From positions 48,603,228 to 48,667,227 of the forward strand of contig NC_081553.1 in assembly GCF_963082655.1 (NCBI RefSeq): a stretch of DNA of 64,000 bases, in the 5' to 3' direction. Under the pieces are notes generated by a model. It had not been told where the DNA came from. It saw only the letters and a program-made list of their open reading frames with translations, and searched no databases. The translations under genes were made by a program, and so were the position numbers. The DNA is from Stomoxys calcitrans (Eukaryota > Arthropoda > Insecta > Diptera > Muscidae). How positions within the stretch are numbered: position 1 is the stretch's first letter; every line of letters begins with the position of its first letter. Below, in pieces: positions 43,515 through 55,500 of the stretch.

Positions 43515-45840
43515 TATATATAAAATTAAATTTGTGTTTGTTTGTTCCGTATAGACTCAAAAACGGCTGAACTGATTACTTTGCAATTTTCACAGATAGC
43601 GTAGGTTGGTCTGGAAGAAAACATAGGCTATATAATCTTTTGATATTGGAAGGGGGGCGGACGCTTCCCCTTATCCAAAAAATACTACCCAAAAATAAAA
43701 GTGGACCGATCGGGACAATATGGGACTCAAATGAAAGGTATTCAGGAGTAGAGTATGAATTTCATAATAAAAGTCGGGTCCAAGTACCTGGGGGCCTCCC
43801 CAGCCCCAAAACCCCTTCAAATTGGTTTATTAGACGATCAAGACAATATGGGACTCTAATAAAAGGTATCCGAAAGTAGATTACGAATTTGGTCAGGAAG
43901 AAGAAATATGCATTATAATTTGTTGATATAGGAAGGGGGCGGACCCTCCCCGTTACCCCAAAAATACCACCCAAAATCACAAGTGGACCGATAAAGACAA
44001 TATGGATAGCAAATGAAAGGTATTAAAGAGTTGAATACGAATATGGTATTAAAAATTGGGTCCAAGTACCCAGGAAGTCGCCCTTACCCCAAAATATCTA
44101 AAAACAGACAAGTTGGTCGTCCATATCAATATGGGGCTTAAATGAAAGGTATTCGGGAGTAGATTACGAATCTGGCATACAAAATCACATCGAAGTATAA
44201 GGGGTCACCCTTCCCCCCAAAAACGCCTTGAATGGACATCATGACTATATGGGACTCGGTTTTTTTGTTTGTTCCGTAGAATCAAAAACGGCCGAACCCC
44301 TTTTCTTAAAATTTTCAAAGATTGTTTTAGTTTGTCTGGAAGAAAACATAGACTAAATAATTTTTTTTTTTAGATATCGGATGTGGGCGGTCCCTCCCCC
44401 TTATCCCAAAAACGCCACCCAAAACCAAAAGTGGTCCGATAGGCACAATATGGGTATCAAATAAAAGGTATTGGAGACAAGAAAACGAATATCGTATTAA
44501 AATTTGGGTCCAAGTACCCTGCAGGCCTCCCCAACCCAAAAACTCCTCTAAACTGATATATTCGACGTTCATATCAATATGGGCCTCAAATGAAAAGTAT
44601 CCGGGAGTAGATTACAAATATGGCATAAAAAATTTGGTCCAAGTAATGGGAGGTCGCACCACCTCCTAATACCCAAAAAATGAGCATATCAGCCGACCAT
44701 GGCTATATAGGATTCAAATGAAAGATATTTGCGAGTATATTACAAATATGACATTAAAATTTGCATTCAAGTCTTGGTGGCGCTTTTCCTTCCAAAAATA
44801 AGTCAAATTAGTTGATTGACCCATTATGACCATATGGGACCCAAATGAAAGATATTTGAGAGTAGAAAATGAATTTGATATCCAATTTTGGGGGAACGCC
44901 CTAAATCATCACTGCACTTCATTTCCGATTATGGCAATATGGAGTTAAAATCACCGGCATTTGGTAGTAAAAATCGAATTTGATATCTATTGGGTTGCCC
45001 AAAAAGTAATTGCGGATTTTTTAAAAGAAAGTAAATGCATTTTTAATAAAACTTAGAATGAACTTTAATCAAATATACTTTTTTACACTTTTTTTCTAAA
45101 GCAAGCTTAAAGTAACAGCTGATAACTGACAGAAGAAAGAATGCAATTACGGAGTCACAAGCTGTGAAAAAATTTGTCAACGCCGACTATATGAAAAATC
45201 CGCAATTACTTTTTAAGCAACCCAATATTTTCAGGGCAAAGTGCCGATGGCTGCCTCAGCACCAAAACACACTCCAAACATTTGCAGCACAAATTTGATG
45301 CCCATATTTGAGTCGAAATGTCTGAGCTGCCATCCCTCCCCTAAAAAGCACTTCTCATTAACCTAATTTTCTAAAATGTCAGATCTGGGAGATTGGTAAT
45401 GCGATTCGTTACAAATCTTTTTGCACTCTCACAATCAAAGCAAAATATGCTTTTTCTTGTTGAGGTCAGTGCCGCCCAAAACCCGCCAAATGTGTTTATA
45501 GACCAATCGCGACAAGGAGATTGAGAAAAAACCAATTTTTTTATCTAATTGAAGAGCCATGTGTTTGGGGAACTGCCCCACCCGGAAACACCCACCTATT
45601 ATATAGAAGCTATTTAATGTTTAAATTGATTGATATTCGTGAAATTGAAACTCATTTTCGGGACAAAGTCCCTAGGATCCACCCCACGCTCATACAAAAT
45701 TTATTTACCGATCATGTCATTATGGGGCTCATATAAAATTTATTCTAGGGGCAAGTGTCTCTCTTAACCGAAAATATTTACCAATATGATAATATAGTAC
45801 TCAAAAGAAGGTATTTGGGAATGGAGTACAAATTTACCCA
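43515..45840 (+). repeat. Family D array, long, with a MITE insertion
   Basis: Starts AAATTTGTGTTTGTTTGTTC, CGTATAGACTCAAAAACGGC. It has about fifteen units with AATATGGGACTCAAATGAAA, GGAGTAGATTACGAATTTGG and CCTCCCCAGCCCCAAAACCC. A second internal copy of the end motif (GTTTGTTCCGTAGAATCAAA, ACGGCCGAACC) is near 44265, so it is probably two elements joined. The MITE is at 44990-45225. It fades into a degenerate SINE at 45840. Confidence 0.8.
44990..45225 (-). mobile_element. Mariner-type MITE, 236 bp
   Basis: Same element as at 18562-18798, in the opposite orientation. Ends TTGGGTTGCCCAAAAAGTAA and TTACTTTTTAAGCAACCCAA (two changes), with TA at 44988-44989 and 45226-45227. The interior includes GTAACAGCTGATAACTGACA, the complement of the other copy. 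Confidence 0.93.
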
Positions 45841-45844
45841 GGAA

Positions 45845-46045
45845 CCGGGAAGGGGCACACTTCTCACACATCAATGAAAGCTTTTCCATTCAAGTTTAAA
45901 TTCAATGATGAGGGACTGACCATGCATGGCAAATGTCACCAGCATTAAGAGAGGGATCACCACCGCTTTAAATTTTGTTCGATATTATCGCCAGGATTTG
46001 AGCGCAGGCGTTCAACGTTATAGGCGGACATAGGCTACAGTGGCA
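45845..46045 (-). repeat. Degenerate tRNA-derived SINE
   Basis: Minus strand, heavily diverged. Tail/body words are CATCAATGAAAGC and TTCAAGTTTAAATTCAATGA. The head shows GCCAGGATTTGAGCGCAGGC and ATAGGCGGACATAGGCTACA, with the left-hand GCTACAGTGGCAC matching the A-box end. It forms part of the left arm of an inverted duplication whose right arm is at 48103-48450. Confidence 0.65.
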
Positions 46046-46199
46046 CAAACTTGATATACACATTAGGGGGGAATTGTCCCAACCCTAAAAAGATATTAGA
46101 GAGTTAAAGAAGGCGGAGAGGAGAGGGCCCGGTGCGGCTTGTACTATCAAAAAAAAAAAAAAAAACGGATTAAAAACGGATGACATTATGTGAAGATGC

Positions 46200-46208
46200 G
46201 TATAAAAG
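46200..46208 (+). promoter_or_regulatory. Probable TATA box of the dynein-chain gene
   Basis: GTATAAAAG lies 138 bases upstream of the predicted ATG. Transcription would start about 30 bases downstream (46230-46245), where GCATTTAC and TCAGC are possible initiators. I see no obvious RFX X-box in the preceding 150 bases. Confidence 0.5.
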
Positions 46209-46345
46209 CAGTGAGGAACACTTTGTTTGCATTTACTTTTAATCAGCTATAAAATTTCATTAAATGTCATTAAAATAATTTTTGTCCAAAAAATTTCTAT
46301 ATTTACATTTTCAAAAAAAAAAAAAAATCTCAAAACTCAATCGAA

Positions 46346-46505
46346 ATGCCTCCAAAAAAGTCTAAAAAGGCGAAAAAATCCAAAGAACCCTCAGGCCCAC
46401 CAGAGAAAGTTTACATACTTCTCACCATGGATGAAGTGAAAGCGCAAGAGCAGAAACATAACAAACGCTTAAATGATTTGAGAATTTGTTTGAATTTTAT
46501 AGAAG
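46346..46505 (+). CDS. DNAI7: Dynein-chain gene, exon 1
   Basis: ATG at 46346 in the context TCGAAATG, preceded by an A-rich 5' leader. It encodes 53 residues plus one base: a basic tail, then YILLTMDEVKAQEQKHNKRL. The donor is GAAG|GTAAG at 46506. Intron 1 is 58 nt (46506-46563), normal for flies. Confidence 0.85.
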
Positions 46506-49500
46506 GTAAGAAGAGGTTTGTTTCCCACATCAAATCAATGATTCTTTAAATCCATCTCCATAGATACCTTTCGACAAATCGAAGAATTTAATGCCCAAGA
46601 ATTAGTAACCAACAAATGGCAAGACTTTCTAGCATGCAATCCTTTGCCCAAGCCTTATCTACCTCCAGATATTCGCATTTTCTTTACAAAACTAAAGTTT
46701 TTCGAAGACCAAAACATGGAGTCCAACATTGATTGGCCTTTGGCTGTAAATGAGCGTAGCATTCTGGCGCAAAACTTACTGCGCAAAGATTTGACCCGAG
46801 CTCGTTTAAGGGGAAAAATTAAACCAGAATTTGGTTGGCTATATAATGAAAATATCAATTATTCTCTAGATGTCATGCGTCGCATTGAATATTTTCTTGA
46901 CAATGATGTGGAGGTGGCAAAATGCCCCATGTCTGTATTGGAAGATGTGAAGGACAGAAAAGTGGCCATAGAAAATGAAGTGAGGGAATACTTTGATCGT
47001 TATACCTATCGTATATTGGGCTCGGAAGAGGCTTATATGAAGTGGGTATTGAAAAGAGGAGTTGTATTCTAAGAGTAAGAAATATGAAAAATTTCTCGCC
47101 CTACAGCTCCGTGGATGCCATATCGGCGGAATATTGTTTTTCTGGGGATAACTTTGAGATTCACATATGGTCCTTGAAAAATGTGCCCATACGTTTTTCC
47201 CATCTAGAGTAAGTCAAAAATAAGGCAATGCATAAATCTAATGTTAAACTCAGGTGTGATTTAAGAACTTGTCGTCTTTCCGGGCTAACCATTTCATTTT
47301 CTTCTACAACTTCAGTTTTATTGAAATTTTTGTCTTTTTCCTTTTTGCCTCCATCTCTCAGTGAGCCCCGCCTGGTAGCCAATTTGCATCAACTTCAAAT
47401 TCTTCTACACATTCCCTCCACCATGCTGCACGAAAATGTGGCAATTCGTGCAATTCATATGAAATTCGATCATATAACTGAATATGCCAAAAGTTTTTCT
47501 CAGGCCATTACCGTTCCTGTAGAGAACTTAAATGCTGGCATTCAAGATTTACCTGAATGCCTAACTAATGAATGGAGCATGCAATGTGAGATACAAGAAA
47601 AGGTACGCCATGAATTGATGCAAAAACGCCAAGAATATGAAGTGAAACTAAGAGAGTATGAAGAAGCACAAGCCAAAAAGGGTAAAAAGAAATCGAAAGA
47701 TGATTCAAAGGCAAGCAAAAAATCAAAAAAGGAGAAAACTTTAAAACCGCCCAAAGAGCCTCCCCTAATTGATGGCAATACTTTACCAGATGTTTATGAT
47801 GACTTTATGGATGAAGAGCAAAAACAATATGAGGATTTCATAAATTTGATTTATAACCCGGAAGTATTGGATTTGGATAGTGACGAGGTATAGAGGAGGG
47901 GAAATTTTGGGTTTTTTGTTCATTTTTTGTATACCCACCACCACCATACCCATCAGTGTTAAATGTTGACCTGTGAGACTTTCATTGGGGCTACACACAT
48001 AATGATTGATTCATTAGCTTCGGCACCCTGTATGTCATCCGATGTAAGATATACAACATTTTTTTCTGAAAGGCTATGTCCTCCTTTAAATTTTTACAGG
48101 AAACCGGGCACGCTCCGCTGCGCCTTCTTTAACTCTCTAATATCTTTTTGGGGTGGGGACACTTCGCCCTGAATGCGGATATCGAATTCGTTCCACTATA
48201 GCCTATGACGCTGAAGGCGTTCGAATCCTGGCGAGAACATTGGACAAAGCGGGGTTTATCCCACCTTAATGTTGGGGACATTTGCGAGTTACAATGCCAT
48301 GCCTGGTCATTTAAAAAATTTTCCCCAAAAAGGTTTCGCACTGCGGGACGCCCTTCGGACTCGGCTATAAAAAGGAGGACCCTTATCATTGGGATTAAAC
48401 TTGAATCGGAAAGCATTTGACCCTTCTCGGTTCCCGGTGGCAATGTTCTCATTAGGGAAGGTTTGGCACCTCAGACATTTCGATTCAAATATAGATATTA
48501 AATTCGTGCTGCATTTCCAAATCCCTTTAATTTGAACCCCATATTGCCATGGCCGGTAAATATGAACCGGCGGAGGGTGTTTTGGGGTTGGGGCGGCACT
48601 TTGCACTGAAATAAGATATCAAATTCGTTTTTTATTCCCAACGGAAGTGAAGTTCAGTTTAGGGAGTGCTTTAGGGCGTACCCCATAACACTTGGCTCCA
48701 AAATTGGATATCAAACTCGTTTTCTACTCTCAAATACCTTTCACTTGAGTCCCATATTGTCGTAATGGGTTATATAACCCATTTGACGTATCTTTAGGAG
48801 GAAAAGGCGCCACCTAGACTTGAACGCAAATTTTAATGTCATATTCGTAATCTACTCCCTTAAACCTTTCATTTGAGTCCCATACAGCCATAGTCGGCTA
48901 CTATGCCCATTTGGGGGTATTTGGGGGTGGGCGACCTCCCATTACTTGGACATACATTAGGTTTATGCCATATTTGTAATCTACCGCCTGCAAATGCAAA
49001 AATTGTCCATGAACACTCCACTAAGGAACAGGGGTAAACTTCTCAAATATCCATGAGTGCTGTCCGATTCAAGTTTAAGCTCAATGATAAGGGGCCTCCT
49101 TTTTATAGCCGGGTCAGAGCGGCGTGCCACAGTGCGACACCTCTTTGGAGAGAAGTTTTACATGGCATAGTACCTCACAAATGTTGCCAGCATTAGGAGG
49201 GGAAAACCACCGCTGAAAATTTTTTTCTGATGGTCTCGCCAGGATTCGAACCCAGGCGTTAAACGTCATCGGTGGACATGCTGGGTACTTTGACCAAAAT
49301 TTTAATACTATATTCGTTTTCTGGTCTGCAGTACCTTTCATTTGATACCCTTATTGTGTGCATCGGACCACTTTCGGATATGGGTGGCGTTTTTGGGGTT
49401 AAGGGGAGCGTCCGCCTCCACCCGATATCTAAAATTTATATAACCTATGTTTCATTCCACAAAAAACCTACACAATCTGTGATAATTTTAAGAAAATCGA

Positions 49501-52500
49501 CTCAGCCGTTTTTGATTCTACAGAACAAACAAACAAACCGAGTCTTATATAGTCATGATGCGTCACATGCCCATTTGGCGCGTTTTTGAGGGGTGGCATG
49601 ACTCCCTATACTTCGATCTGATTTTGTGTGCCAGATTCGAAATCTACTCCCGAATACCTTTTATTTGAGCCCCATATTGAAATTAACATCCAATATGTCT
49701 GTTTGGGGATTTTTGAGGCTGGGGCCCGATAGGTACTTAGTCTCAAATTTTAATACCATATTTGTATTCTACTCTCCAATACCTTTCATTTGATACCTAT
49801 ATTGTCCCGATCGGTTTACTTTTGATTTTGGGTTGTGTTTTGGCATAAGGGGGAGGGTCCGTCCCCCCTTCGATACCGAAAAATTATATAGCCTATGTTT
49901 CCTTCCAGACCAACCTGTACAATATGTGTAAATTTCGAGGTTTTGCCGTTTTTCAGTCTATAAGAAACAAGAAACCAAGTCCCATGTATCCATGATTGGC
50001 TAATGTGCCCATTTTGGGCGTTTTTGTGGGGGTGGAGTATCCCCCTATACTTCACATGAATTTGTATGCCAGATTCGTTATCTACTCCGGCATACTTTTC
50101 ATTTGATACCCATATTGTCCTTATATGACCATTTTGATTTTGGGTGGTATTTTTGGGGTAACGGTGGAGGGTCCTCCCCCTTCCGTTATCAATAAATTAT
50201 CAAGCCTATTCCTACTTTCTCACCATATTCGTAATCTACTCCCGAATACCTTTCATTTCAGTCCCATGTTGTCATGATCGTTAAATAAACCTTTTTTAAG
50301 GGATTCTGTAGCTGGGACGGCCCCCCAGGTACATGAACCCAACTTTTATTATGAATACTCTACATGATCATAGAGCCATGTGACACAAAACGAGATGATG
50401 GCTCTTAATACGGGCCTCTAGGAGATATCAAGGAGGGCCTGTAGACGACCTTAAAGCCAGTGTTTATTGCATCTCCGTCCAACGGATTTGCCGTTGCTTA
50501 GTTGCGGTATGATAGGCTTCAAGACGGGCTGCCAAGTCCTAGTTTTAGTCAAAGGGTGGGTTCCCTAGACTCATGGCGGGCCTTGACCTTCAGAGGGCCC
50601 TCTACAAGTTTCTTCGAGCCTCATAACTAACTTCGTTAAGACTGAGCGGACTTCGGTTGACTTGAAGGTGCAGAGGAAGAAAGAAATCCGTCCAGTCCCA
50701 TTTACCATCATTTAGTAGCGGCCTGCAAAGTCCTGGCGGATCTCCAAACTCAGTGATGCTGGTATGAGCGTGAGTGTTGTAGACAAAGGGTGGGTCTCCC
50801 AGACTCATGGCCAGCCTTGATTTTCAGAGGGCCCTCATCAAGTTCCTTCGACCCTCAGGGCTCACTTCGTTAAGACTGAGCGGGCCTCCGGTGGCTTGAC
50901 GGTGCAGGGGAAGAAAGGAATCCGTCCAGCCGTATTTACCGTTGCTTAGTAGCGGAACGATAAGTCCTCAAGTGAAACCTGTAGAGTCTTGTTGTTATTC
51001 TGTTGTGAGACCAGCCTGTGCCTTTGCGATAAGGGGTGTCTCCTGAAGTCCCACCTTCAGTGTATATTGGTTCTCGAGGGCTGTCAGAGAGTTGCTTAAA
51101 CCCCTAGAGCGGACCTCGTTGAGACTTAGCGGTTATCCTAGGCGGCCCTAACCTTCAGAGGACCCTCAGCAAGTTTCTTCGAGCCTCAGCGACGGCCTCG
51201 TTAAGGCTGAGCGGACTTCGGGTATCTTGACAGTGCAGATAGAATCCGTAAAGAAAGGAATCAGTCCAGATGTATTTACCGTCGCTTAGAAGCGGATCGA
51301 TAGTTCTTCAAGTCGAACCTGTAGAGTTCTGTTATGAGACCAGCGTGTGTCTTGAAGTTAAGGGCGAATCTCCCAACGTCCTAGCAGAACTTGACCTTCA
51401 GTGATTCTCGAAGGCTGTTAGCAAGTTGCTTGAAGACTTAGAGCGAAGCTCGTTGAGACTGAGCGATCTTATGGTGGCCCAACTGTGGGTGGCACATGAT
51501 GAGGCCTAGGGAAAGGGCCACACTAGCCAACGTGTGTGGCTATTGGTTAACCTGGGTAACTGTTCTAGGCTGCGAGGTCTGAGTGTGGTTCCGTCGTTAA
51601 TTTGAGGCTTCGCGGATGTCTAAGCTCAGTGATTCGGTTGAGAGGTCAGCATGTGTGTTGGAGTCTCAACACGGACCGTTGAAGTCCTAATGGATCTCTA
51701 ATGTCAGGTAGAGGACTGTCAGCGAGTCCCTTGAAGACTTTGGGTGGGCCTTGTTGAAATTGAGAGACCTCCGGTTGCCTTTACGGTGTGTGGCATACAA
51801 AAAGTTGTAGCAAGAAGGGAGGCATTGTAACATATCTAGGCTGCGATATCTGAGTGTGGTTCCAGTGGGTTGTCAGCAAGTGCGATACAATATCAGGGCG
51901 GACCTCTTGGCGTGGCGTGAAGGTACATAGCATGTAAAGGATCGTAGAAACAGAAAGGCCGGACAATGCAAATCGTTGATTATGATTCTGTTGAGAGACC
52001 AGCATGTGCCTTGGAGTCTCAACAAGGGCCTTCTGAAGTCCAAATGGACCTTCGGTGGGTCTCGAAAACTGTCAGCGAGTGCCTTGAGGGTTTTTGGGCG
52101 GCCATTGGTGATACTGAGAGACCCCCAGGTGGTTTGTGGTATGGGGCATATAAAAAGTTGTAGGAAAGGGATGGTACTGCTATACATGTGGGTTTGGTGG
52201 CGGACCTGGGTAACCGATCTAGACGGCAATATCTGAATGTGATTCCGGTGGGTCATCAGCGAGTGCGATGCAATATCAATGCTTTCCTCTTCGGGTGGCG
52301 TGAGACTGAATGGCATGTGCAGGATCGTAGAAGCAGAGAGACCGGGCAATACAAATCGAATGTGTGTGGCGTTGTGCCTGGGTAAAGGTTTTAGACCCCA
52401 ATGTCTGGGTATAGCGAACCTCAAGGCTGATGAACCAGTCCAGTTGATCTACCATTTTCTAAATGGCGAAATGTTGGAACTCAAGTTTGGCCTCTACAGT

Positions 52501-55500
52501 CCAGGTGGATCTCTAAGCGCAGAGGTTCTGGTGGGAGGCCAGCATATGCCTTGAAGTCTAAAGCGAATCTCTACTAGAACTCCAGTTTGCTGGAATAGAG
52601 TCCCTTGGAATTTCGAGTCCGGCTTCGTTGAGATTGAGCGGCCGTCACTCCTTGGGGCACACTGCAGTCTCAGGGTGAAACTGCTTGTGACCCATGGGAC
52701 TTCAGTTAGCTTGACAGGCGTGTGATGTATCATAGAAAAGGTGAAAGCGGGCAATGCCAAATGTATGGGTCTGCGGAGTGGTTGATAGGAAGCTATGGAT
52801 TTGGTTTGCATTCGCAGGTTCTACAGATAAACTGTCCAAGCCAAAAGATCGAAATGCGGTGGAGTCTGGATAACAATTTTTCAGAATGACGCATTCCTTT
52901 CCCCTATTGACAGACCTCCAAATAAGCCGCAAGATGTCGCTTCTGAAATATCCCTTTGCATATGAAAAAATCATTCTTTGAAGGTATGGGCAAGCCAAGC
53001 AAACGCATCTATGCTGTTATTTGGGGTCATTGTTAGCTTCCAGAATTTGTAGAATACGAGAAAAACGAAACGTCAATGGGTCCGAAGCTGCTGAAGAGTC
53101 TTTGGGATCAACTGACGAGTAGACGCGGTGTCAGCAGTTAATTCAATCGTACAGAGCCCAGGGAAGATGGCGTTAGCTAGAGTTAAAAGTCAACAAAATT
53201 TAAGGTAGACAGGATAAGCCAATTCAGATTTAGCTTCTTTTTAATCCCTTCAAATAATATCGAAATTCGTCACAGTTATGTCTGTCACCCCTGACCTATT
53301 ACGCATCTTGAAAGTCGGAACATTACCAGTATTACAAGTACACGGGCCAGAATTCAGAGTAAAATCATAAATCGACTCCTATCTCTTGTTGTTGTTCGTT
53401 CTTTCCCATTATGAGTGGTGCGTATTGGCAAGGCAACCCAATATCAGCCGCATTCTCCGGTCGTTTTCGTAAACCACCTCACCGTCTGGCATCTCGTAGT
53501 AGTCTTTCTACCTATCCTCCACTCCTCTTGAAAGAATTCTTGACAGATATGGAATCAGGAGCGGTCCTCCTTGATCCCACCGCTGCGACTTTAATGCTCT
53601 CATTCTCCAACTCCACTACAGCCGAAAGAGCGCCCCATTAATCGTTGACAGAGAAAAAGAATACCAAGTATTTTCTCTTCTCTACAACAGTGTAAGTCCT
53701 CTCGTGTCGAAAATCGCTGTTCAGTTTAGTCTGATTAGTCTGAATCAGACTCATCTGGACAGCGATTTTCGACACCAGAGGGCAGTGCACACGTCCTAGG
53801 GCAAACAAAGCCTTCATCTTCCATTCGCTTGGTTGCCCTCTTATCGGTTGCTGTCCCTTTTCGAGATAGCGGACTCGCTATGGCCATATCGTGAATCTGG
53901 TCAGATAGAGAGGAATTCTGTTTCGCATGAACCGTAGGTTTCACTACTAGCGGTGTAGGGGAAGAGAGTCACCGCAATATAGCCCCTTCTCTCTGCAAGA
54001 TTTCATATCAAACTTCTCTAACAAGTGGTGCAAAACTGAAGTTTGGTGGTGGATAGACAAAATTGAATCTGGTCTACTCAACGCCAATTTACTTATTTTA
54101 ACTCCTTATTTTAGATCAACTTAAAAAAGTTCCTTATTTTGGGTGGCATCTATCAACTCTACTATGTGAGCAAACCTCCACATGTTGATTTTAATTGCCA
54201 GGGTTTTAATATGACCTGGCACTTGCATGATTCCAAATTAGAAATAGATAAGGATATGTTTATACCAGCGAAACCCTCGTATCTTTCAAGACGCTCCACC
54301 CGTCTTATGAGTATGGCTAATTTAAGACGTTTATCGCGCATGGAACAACCTAAAGATTCCACAGATCCTGAGTGTCCTTGGTTTGTATTGACAATCAAGT
54401 TGCCGGAGTATTTGTGCCATTGGGGAGAGCCCATTGCATGTCATTATGAGACTGTGGAGAAGGTCATTGAGGAAGAGAAAGACCAGTCAATCGTAGCCAA
54501 GGAAGGCTCTAAAAACTCTAAGAAAACCAAAAGACAGTTATCGGCATTTTCATTGACTTTATCCACCAAAGACCAGACTTCAAGAGTTTCTCAAGCAAAT
54601 TTCCATAAGATTGCATCTTCTCCTGAAAGAAAAAGCTCTTTACTTAAAGTAGCTCCTCGAAGACTTGGTGCCTCACAACGTTTCTCGCAAGGGAATTTTT
54701 TTCAATCTTCCCTTTCGCTGCGCCGAAGCCTAGGCGATGCCAGAGCCTTTGGTAAAGCTCGCTCCCAGGATGGCACCTTGAATATCCGGGATTTCTATTT
54801 GACTCCTTTATTGAACAAAGCTCAAATTCGCCATTTGGAAAGACATTGTATGTCACGCATGATTTCATCCTTTAAATTTCCCATAGAAATACAAGAAGAA
54901 CAATTAGAGGCCCTGCAAAAAAGGACCAAAACCAAAGGAGGTATTTTGGTACGTAAAAAAATGGAAGATGATCAGTTGGAAAAAGAAGATTTCGCCTATA
55001 ATGAATTTCAAAATAATCCAGAACGCTTATTTGCGTTATATTCTACGGCTGAGATAATAAGAGTTATGGAACAAATACAAGATTCGGAGGAAGATGGTTT
55101 GGGAGACAAAGAAAACTTGCCTCCCAAAACTTTTCTAGATCTAATCAAACTTCTCAATGATATCAAGAAGAAATATAAAATGCGAATTCGCAGTATTTAC
55201 GAGTTAAAGCCTTTCCAATCTAAAATGAAATGGCGCAATAAGCGCCTGAAACAATTTTTCAAAAACTATGAACGAAAACATTTACAAACCTCAGTTACCA
55301 AAGAGAAAAAATCGGCTCAGACCAAAACTGAAGGTAGACATGTTAATATGAGAAGTCATATTGAAAGTACGCCTACGCTTACCAAGGCCAGAGAAAGTGG
55401 TACAGATTTGAAGAAAATAGCTAGCAAAGTTCAAGTTGTCGAGGCTACAGCTTTGGAACTTGAAGATTTTTCACCTCATGACCCTAACATGGAGTCTCAG

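Noticed and set aside
47228..47361. Start of the exon 4 frame at GTG/ATG 47228 as a separate gene start
   Set aside because: The region upstream of 47362 is intron (pyrimidine-rich, CTCTCAG acceptor), and the coding similarity begins only after it.
51873..52424. 183-codon minus-strand frame as a host gene
   Set aside because: It lies in the family E repeat, its sequence repeats internally with the DNA period, and it shows no known domain.
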